A stretch of 17,359 bases of DNA from Moryella indoligenes (GTDB lineage: Bacteria; Bacillota; Clostridia; Lachnospirales; Lachnospiraceae): positions 1 through 17,359 of the forward strand of contig NZ_JAUSTO010000026.1 of the NCBI RefSeq assembly GCF_030812885.1, written 5' to 3'. A program made the position numbers and the translations under genes. Positions 14,273 through 17,359 of the stretch are shown here, piece by piece (positions within the stretch are counted from its first letter, which is position 1; the number at the start of each line of letters is the position of its first letter). Under the pieces are notes generated by a model. The model saw nothing but the letters and a program-made list of their open reading frames with translations. It did no database searches and was not told the origin of the DNA.

Positions 14273-15514
14273 TCAGCGCAGGCGCACCCGTTTGATATTT
14301 GCGGGCCCAGCCATGATATATTCTCCCGGCAGAGCTCCCTGCTCCATATAGATCACAGGAAAGTCCAGCTTTCCATAAAACTTTCTGACTCCGGCGGTAT
14401 TGTAGATCATCCCCATCGTGGAAGAGTGGATAAAAACTGTATTCCCATCTATGGATGCAAACTGATAGTTATCATCAAAGCACTTCTCCATCACCTTGCC
14501 GCCATCCGCTCTGTACAACTCCAGTCGGTAGCGCTCCTGTCCGCCGGAATTGTTCAGAATCAACCCTACATATTTATTATTATAAAAGAGAGAGCGAATC
14601 TCATCTGTCTCCCGCACCTCCTTCACCACCTCGGGTGAGGTGAGGTTTCTGGATGAGAAGAAGCACAGTCCTGCGGTTGATGCCGCAAAGGAATAGGTTC
14701 CATCCAGATAGTGTACCTCTGCCAGCAGACTGTCTGAAAACTGCTCATCAAAACCACCGACCAGTCGGTTTGGAATATTTTTCCCAATTTCTGAGAAGTC
14801 GTAGAAGACCACTCTCCCTTTCAAATCCCCACCGCTCAGATACTCGTAGCCCACCATAAGCCGTGTTCCGTCAGGAGAAAGCGCAAGATCTGTGGGATAT
14901 CCGTCTCCCGAAAGTATGCTCTTCACCGTGATATCCAGAGATCTCCCGTCTTTTTGAAGAAAAGTGATATAGCTCGCTCCGGCATCCTCCTCAATTACAG
15001 CAGTGATCCCATTATCTGCGATCGCCAGCTTTGTCAGCGGTAGTATGGTGGTCGTCTCCCCTATCTTTCCCGCCTCTCCGTAGATACGAATGCTGTTTCC
15101 CTGGCAATCAGCAATTGCTGCATAATTCCCGCGGACGCTGACAATCGGCGCTTTCATTTCATAGGTGTCAACCCACTCCTCTGTCCCGCGCCCGGTCAGA
15201 TAGGTGACTCCATCCTTGGAATACTTCAAGAGACCATTTCCAAAGTGTGCGTAGCCCACCAAACTACCCTGATTCAGATCCTTCTGCCACATCACGGCAT
15301 AGGAATCATAGCGCATAAAACGCCGAACCAGCTGCAGTGCCAGCAAGATAGCGCCGAACAGCAGGGCGAGCGTCAGCAAAAGCCGGTGCCGTCTGCGTCC
15401 CCGCCGCTCCCGCTCTTCCTGAAAAGGCTCACCCGCATATGCGTCCTCTGCGGAGGAACCCCGGGGGGGCAGCGCTCTGATATTATTTGTATTCAGATGC
15501 CTTTTTTCAGCCAT
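14273..15514 (-). CDS. DUF5711-like single-pass membrane protein with probable beta-propeller domain
   Basis: The 413-residue protein has a basic cytoplasmic N-terminus (1-43, ending ERRGRRRHR), one transmembrane helix (about 44-64) and a ~345-residue domain that is probably outside the cell. The domain repeats beta-rich blades with WD40/YVTN-like phrases such as LALSPDGTRLMVGYEYLSGGDL and SFAASTAGLCFFSSRNL, which fits a beta-propeller. The layout matches what I know as DUF5711 in Bacillota, and no enzymatic motif is seen. It starts 12 bp after the coiled-coil protein gene with GCGGAG close to the ATG, and its stop overlaps the first possible glucokinase start by one base, so the genes are cotranscribed. 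A run of seven C in codons near residues 16-18 is noted but not taken as phase variation. Confidence 0.75.
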   Translation of the reverse strand: MAEKRHLNTNNIRALPPRGSSAEDAYAGEPFQEERERRGRRRHRLLLTLALLFGAILLALQLVRRFMRYDSYAVMWQKDLNQGSLVGYAHFGNGLLKYSKDGVTYLTGRGTEEWVDTYEMKAPIVSVRGNYAAIADCQGNSIRIYGEAGKIGETTTILPLTKLAIADNGITAVIEEDAGASYITFLQKDGRSLDITVKSILSGDGYPTDLALSPDGTRLMVGYEYLSGGDLKGRVVFYDFSEIGKNIPNRLVGGFDEQFSDSLLAEVHYLDGTYSFAASTAGLCFFSSRNLTSPEVVKEVRETDEIRSLFYNNKYVGLILNNSGGQERYRLELYRADGGKVMEKCFDDNYQFASIDGNTVFIHSSTMGMIYNTAGVRKFYGKLDFPVIYMEQGALPGEYIMAGPANIKRVRLR

Positions 15515-15526
15515 AGCTCCGCTTCA

Positions 15527-16627
15527 TCAGTCCTGTCTGTTCTTATATTCTTCCATTGCCTCGGAAAGATTGGTTACGGTTCCGGTCTCCATAATTTTCT
15601 GAAGCGCGCTGAGTCTTTCCTCTGTCATAAACTCCTTGCCAAGATATACCTCATACTGATCCACAAGGCAGAGCGTCTGCTTCTGCCGCTCCGCACTGAT
15701 CTCCTGCAAGGTCCGCAGCGTCACTGCGTGACTGCTGGTCAGCTGTTCTATGCGCGGACGGGCATTCTGCGTCAGCTCATCTGTGAGTATATTCTTCGTT
15801 ACGTTCTCAAAATTATTCAGAGCCTCCTGTTTCTTCGCCGTGGCCTCCTGAATATTCTGACTGATATGCGCAAGTTCATCATCAAAGGACGCAAGGTCAT
15901 ATTTGTCCTCACTCTTGTCGCGGGTGATCTGCCTCGTGATTTTCTTCACCCTGTGCTCGTTCTGCGCGATCTGATCCCAGATATCTCTTCCCTGCTTCAG
16001 GAGCTCAAGGTGATGCAGCTTTGAGGTATTACCAATTACGGTGTAGATACCGCCAAAAACCAAAATGTCCGCCACATAAATACCAATCAACACAGGAACA
16101 CTTCTGAACTTTTCCGGCAGTGCAAGAAAATAAATTCCACAGGGAAGTGCGACAAAAAAAAGCACAATAAAAAGGAGCAGCAGCAGCCACTGCTTCAGCT
16201 TGTGCGGAAAATACAACGCATAGTAGAGCTTGGAGCGAAACATCGCCGGTACTTTCTGCTCCCGAAAGCTATCCCGCATCGTCTTCTTCAGAGCCGCAAT
16301 CTCTTCTAGATGCCCCCGGGTCTCTTCCTTTATGCGTTCCTTTACGCCTGCGCTCTTTGCCTTCTCGCGCCGCGCGCGAACCCGCCTCTGCTCCTCATTT
16401 CCCTTTGCAATCTCCGCATCATAGGTACTGCTGATCTCTGCAACCCGCTTCTTTATTGTCAGCTCAATATTGTCCTTCAATGCCTTCTGCTCTGACTCCA
16501 GATCCGAGCGGCTCCTCGCCTCATCTGCTTTCAGCTGTTCTTCCTGAGCCCGAAGCTCTGTCACCTTTGCGAGGGTCTCTTTCGCGCCCGCAAAGAATGC
16601 GGGGTAATCTGTAATCGGCTGCAGCAT
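15527..16627 (-). CDS. Coiled-coil protein with two central membrane segments; function unknown
   Basis: I do not recognise a named family for this 366-residue protein. Residues about 14-125 are highly charged and helical (coiled-coil-like, Glu/Lys/Arg/Ala-rich). Two hydrophobic segments lie at about 146-169 and 176-198, joined by a short loop that includes PEKFRS. A second charged helical stretch follows (about 203-340). Both coiled coils would sit on the same, probably cytoplasmic, face, as in membrane-anchored scaffold proteins. AAAGGGGAA precedes the ATG by a normal distance. It is the first gene of the operon with the DUF5711-like protein, glucokinase and MBL hydrolase, and shares its promoter region with the divergent 88-residue gene. 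Confidence 0.75.
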   Translation of the reverse strand: MLQPITDYPAFFAGAKETLAKVTELRAQEEQLKADEARSRSDLESEQKALKDNIELTIKKRVAEISSTYDAEIAKGNEEQRRVRARREKAKSAGVKERIKEETRGHLEEIAALKKTMRDSFREQKVPAMFRSKLYYALYFPHKLKQWLLLLLFIVLFFVALPCGIYFLALPEKFRSVPVLIGIYVADILVFGGIYTVIGNTSKLHHLELLKQGRDIWDQIAQNEHRVKKITRQITRDKSEDKYDLASFDDELAHISQNIQEATAKKQEALNNFENVTKNILTDELTQNARPRIEQLTSSHAVTLRTLQEISAERQKQTLCLVDQYEVYLGKEFMTEERLSALQKIMETGTVTNLSEAMEEYKNRQD

Positions 16628-16642
16628 ATCGTTCCCCTTTCG

Positions 16643-16671
16643 TTGAACATTATTAGAAAATCGTTTAGAAT
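16643..16671 (+). promoter_or_regulatory. Candidate promoter of the 88-residue protein gene
   Basis: TTGAAC (16643-16648), 17 bp and TAGAAT (16666-16671) fit sigma-A well and give a start near 16678 and a ~35-nt leader. AGGAGG at 16702-16707 is a full-strength ribosome-binding site 5 nt before the ATG. Confidence 0.6.
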
Positions 16672-16682
16672 AACGCTATCAA
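16654..16682 (-). promoter_or_regulatory. Possible promoter of the coiled-coil/DUF5711/glucokinase/MBL operon
   Basis: On the minus strand TTGATA (16677-16682), 17 bp and TTTCTA (16654-16659) are a fair -35 and a weak -10. It overlaps the opposing candidate promoter (16643-16671) almost completely, so the two directions would compete for polymerase if both are real. Confidence 0.3.
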
Positions 16683-16712
16683 AAACTCACATGAAACCAA
16701 CAGGAGGTACTC

Positions 16713-16979
16713 ATGTTCCGCCTATGGGGTAAATGCATCAAAAACAATCGTCTCGTGAGAGATCTCATCATCACCGAAAGCGACTTTCGTAAATCGCGCA
16801 CCCAAATGGTGCTTGACGCGCTTACCGAGCTGTGCCGCAGCTTTGATCTCGCGGAGCCTATATGGCTTGATGCCAATATAGACGAATTCCGCCGGCTCTC
16901 ACACACTCGCTTCCGGCAGGACAATTTTATAGAGACGCTGGATTTTGACTACCTTGAAATCCGCGTAATCGAAGAATAA
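16713..16979 (+). CDS. Conserved-looking small protein of unknown function (88 residues)
   Basis: I recognise no family. The product is soluble, with no signal peptide or membrane segment. Its first half is basic (MFRLWGKCIKNNRLVRDLII) and its end acidic (DNFIETLDFDYLEIRVIEE). The middle (about 28-45) looks helical, and alternating beta-like stretches close the protein. The gene is credible: it has a good promoter, AGGAGG 5 nt from the ATG and gene-like composition. It is divergent from the coiled-coil operon. The stop codon lies 2 bp before the 166-bp tandem repeat array, and no ordinary terminator is seen between them. Confidence 0.75.
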   Translation: MFRLWGKCIKNNRLVRDLIITESDFRKSRTQMVLDALTELCRSFDLAEPIWLDANIDEFRRLSHTRFRQDNFIETLDFDYLEIRVIEE

Positions 16980-17140
16980 CCCCGCACTCCCGTGGCGCCT
17001 TTGCGTCACTTCGTGCTCCATGTGAGGCGGGTCATGAAGCCTTATCCCCACTGGCAGGCAAGCCTACCGGGGGGCGTTACTCCCTTTAAGCTCCTTCCAT
17101 GATTACGCGTTGCTTCGCGCTCCGCGCTCCCGCAACGCTG

Positions 17141-17191
17141 CCACATTCCGCACTCCCGTGACGCCTTTGCGTCACTTCGTGCTACATGTGG
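17141..17191. repeat. Long nested hairpin spanning the copy 1/copy 2 junction
   Basis: Four nested pieces pair perfectly: CCACAT (17141-17146) with ATGTGG (17186-17191), GCAC (17150-17153) with GTGC (17179-17182), and GTGACGC (17158-17164) with GCGTCAC (17169-17175) around the loop CTTT. The interior loops are small (3/3 and 4/3). The stem is near-symmetric, so it would form on either strand. The same hairpin recurs at 17307-17357. Confidence 0.85.
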
Positions 17192-17306
17192 GGCAGGTCA
17201 TGAAGCTCTATCCTCACTGCCAGGCAAGCCTGCCGGGGGGCGTTACTCCCTTTAAGCTCCTTCCATGATTACGCGTCGCTTCGCGCTCTGCGCTCCCGCA
17301 ACGCTG

Positions 17307-17357
17307 CCACATTCCGCACTCCCGTGACGCCTTTGCGTCACTTCGTGCTACATGTGG
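17307..17357. repeat. Second copy of the nested hairpin at the copy 2/copy 3 junction
   Basis: The arrangement and sequence match the hairpin at 17141-17191 (CCACAT at 17307-17312, ATGTGG at 17352-17357). In the first repeat copy only the inner part is present, because the protein-coding gene ends where the outer CCACAT arm would lie, and one inner base pair there is a G-T wobble. Confidence 0.85.
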
Positions 17358-17359
17358 GG

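Larger units (their letters stand above)
16982..17359. repeat. Tandem repeat array, 166-bp period, 2.3 copies, running off the right edge
   Basis: The segment 16982-17147 recurs at 17148-17313 with 11 substitutions and no indel (about 93% identical). A third copy begins at 17314, matching copy 2 exactly over the 46 bases left in the window. Each unit holds an inner hairpin GTGACGC-CTTT-GCGTCAC (17158-17175 in copy 2), a CAGGC-AA-GCCTG dyad (broken in copy 1) and a wider stem GCGTTGC/GCAACGC (17107-17113 with 17132-17138 in copy 1). A 34-codon open stretch ending in TAA exists in each unit, but 166 is not a multiple of three and the substitutions do not favour third positions, so coding is unlikely. 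No insertion-sequence end, transposase, CRISPR spacing or integron attC core was seen. The element is unidentified. Confidence 0.95.

Noticed and set aside
15458..15468. Run of seven G (plus strand) near the start of the DUF5711-like gene as a phase-variation switch
   Set aside because: The frame is intact, seven bases is a short tract, and the codons simply encode Pro-Pro next to Arg-Gly. There is no further sign of switching.
16982..17359. CRISPR array or integron attC cassette array
   Set aside because: The whole 166-bp unit is repeated with no unique spacers, and no attC core sites, integrase or cas genes are present.
16982..17359. Repeated small protein genes inside the array
   Set aside because: A 34-codon open stretch per unit exists, but it lacks a start with a ribosome-binding site, the period is not a multiple of three, and the changes are not biased to third positions.

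Overview
The window looks like chromosomal DNA of a moderately GC-rich member of the Bacillota, most likely Lachnospirales/Lachnospiraceae. The support is the tadA - SRP RNA - dnaX - ybaB - recR neighbourhood, a long Bacillota-type SRP RNA with an Alu domain, a DUF5711-type membrane protein, a VanR-like two-component pair and a TtcA-like PP-loop enzyme. The placement rests on recognised families and motifs, not on a database search.

Left edge (1-401): the minus strand carries a very strong sigma-A promoter (TTGACA, 17 bp, TAATAT) and a ~175-nt leader with a boxB-like palindrome and a boxA-like element. The leader runs off the left edge at a sequence that resembles the very start of 16S rRNA, so this is probably the promoter and leader of an rRNA operon. 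Divergent from it is a TtcA-like tRNA thiolase gene (402-1262, +) with its own promoter candidate and a perfect 12-bp tandem repeat.

Core block (1311-9048, all minus; transcription runs from high to low coordinates): tadA, the SRP RNA gene with its own promoter and probable terminator, then a closely spaced cluster of an atypical 6-phosphofructokinase, dnaX, ybaB, recR, a long TPR/low-complexity protein and a CvpA-family membrane protein. This combines tRNA wobble editing, protein targeting, glycolysis, the replication clamp loader and recombinational repair.

Signalling block (9193-12202, +): an OmpR/PhoB-type response regulator and a 766-residue multi-pass sensor histidine kinase. They lie downstream of a 17-bp perfect inverted repeat in the gap shared with tadA.

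Second minus operon (12281-16627): a coiled-coil protein with two membrane segments, a DUF5711-like single-pass protein, a ROK-family glucokinase and a metallo-beta-lactamase-fold hydrolase. The genes are packed with gaps of 1-12 bp or overlap, and end in a strong intrinsic terminator. Divergent from this operon is a small gene for an 88-residue protein of unknown function (16713-16979, +).

Right edge (16982-17359): a tandem array with a 166-bp period, two full copies plus a partial third, ~93% identical without indels. Each junction builds a long nested hairpin. I could not assign it to a known element and it is the least explained sequence here. With a probable rRNA operon at one end and a tandem array at the other, the window may be a whole assembly contig ending in repeats. 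I found no mobile element, CRISPR array, tRNA gene or defence system.
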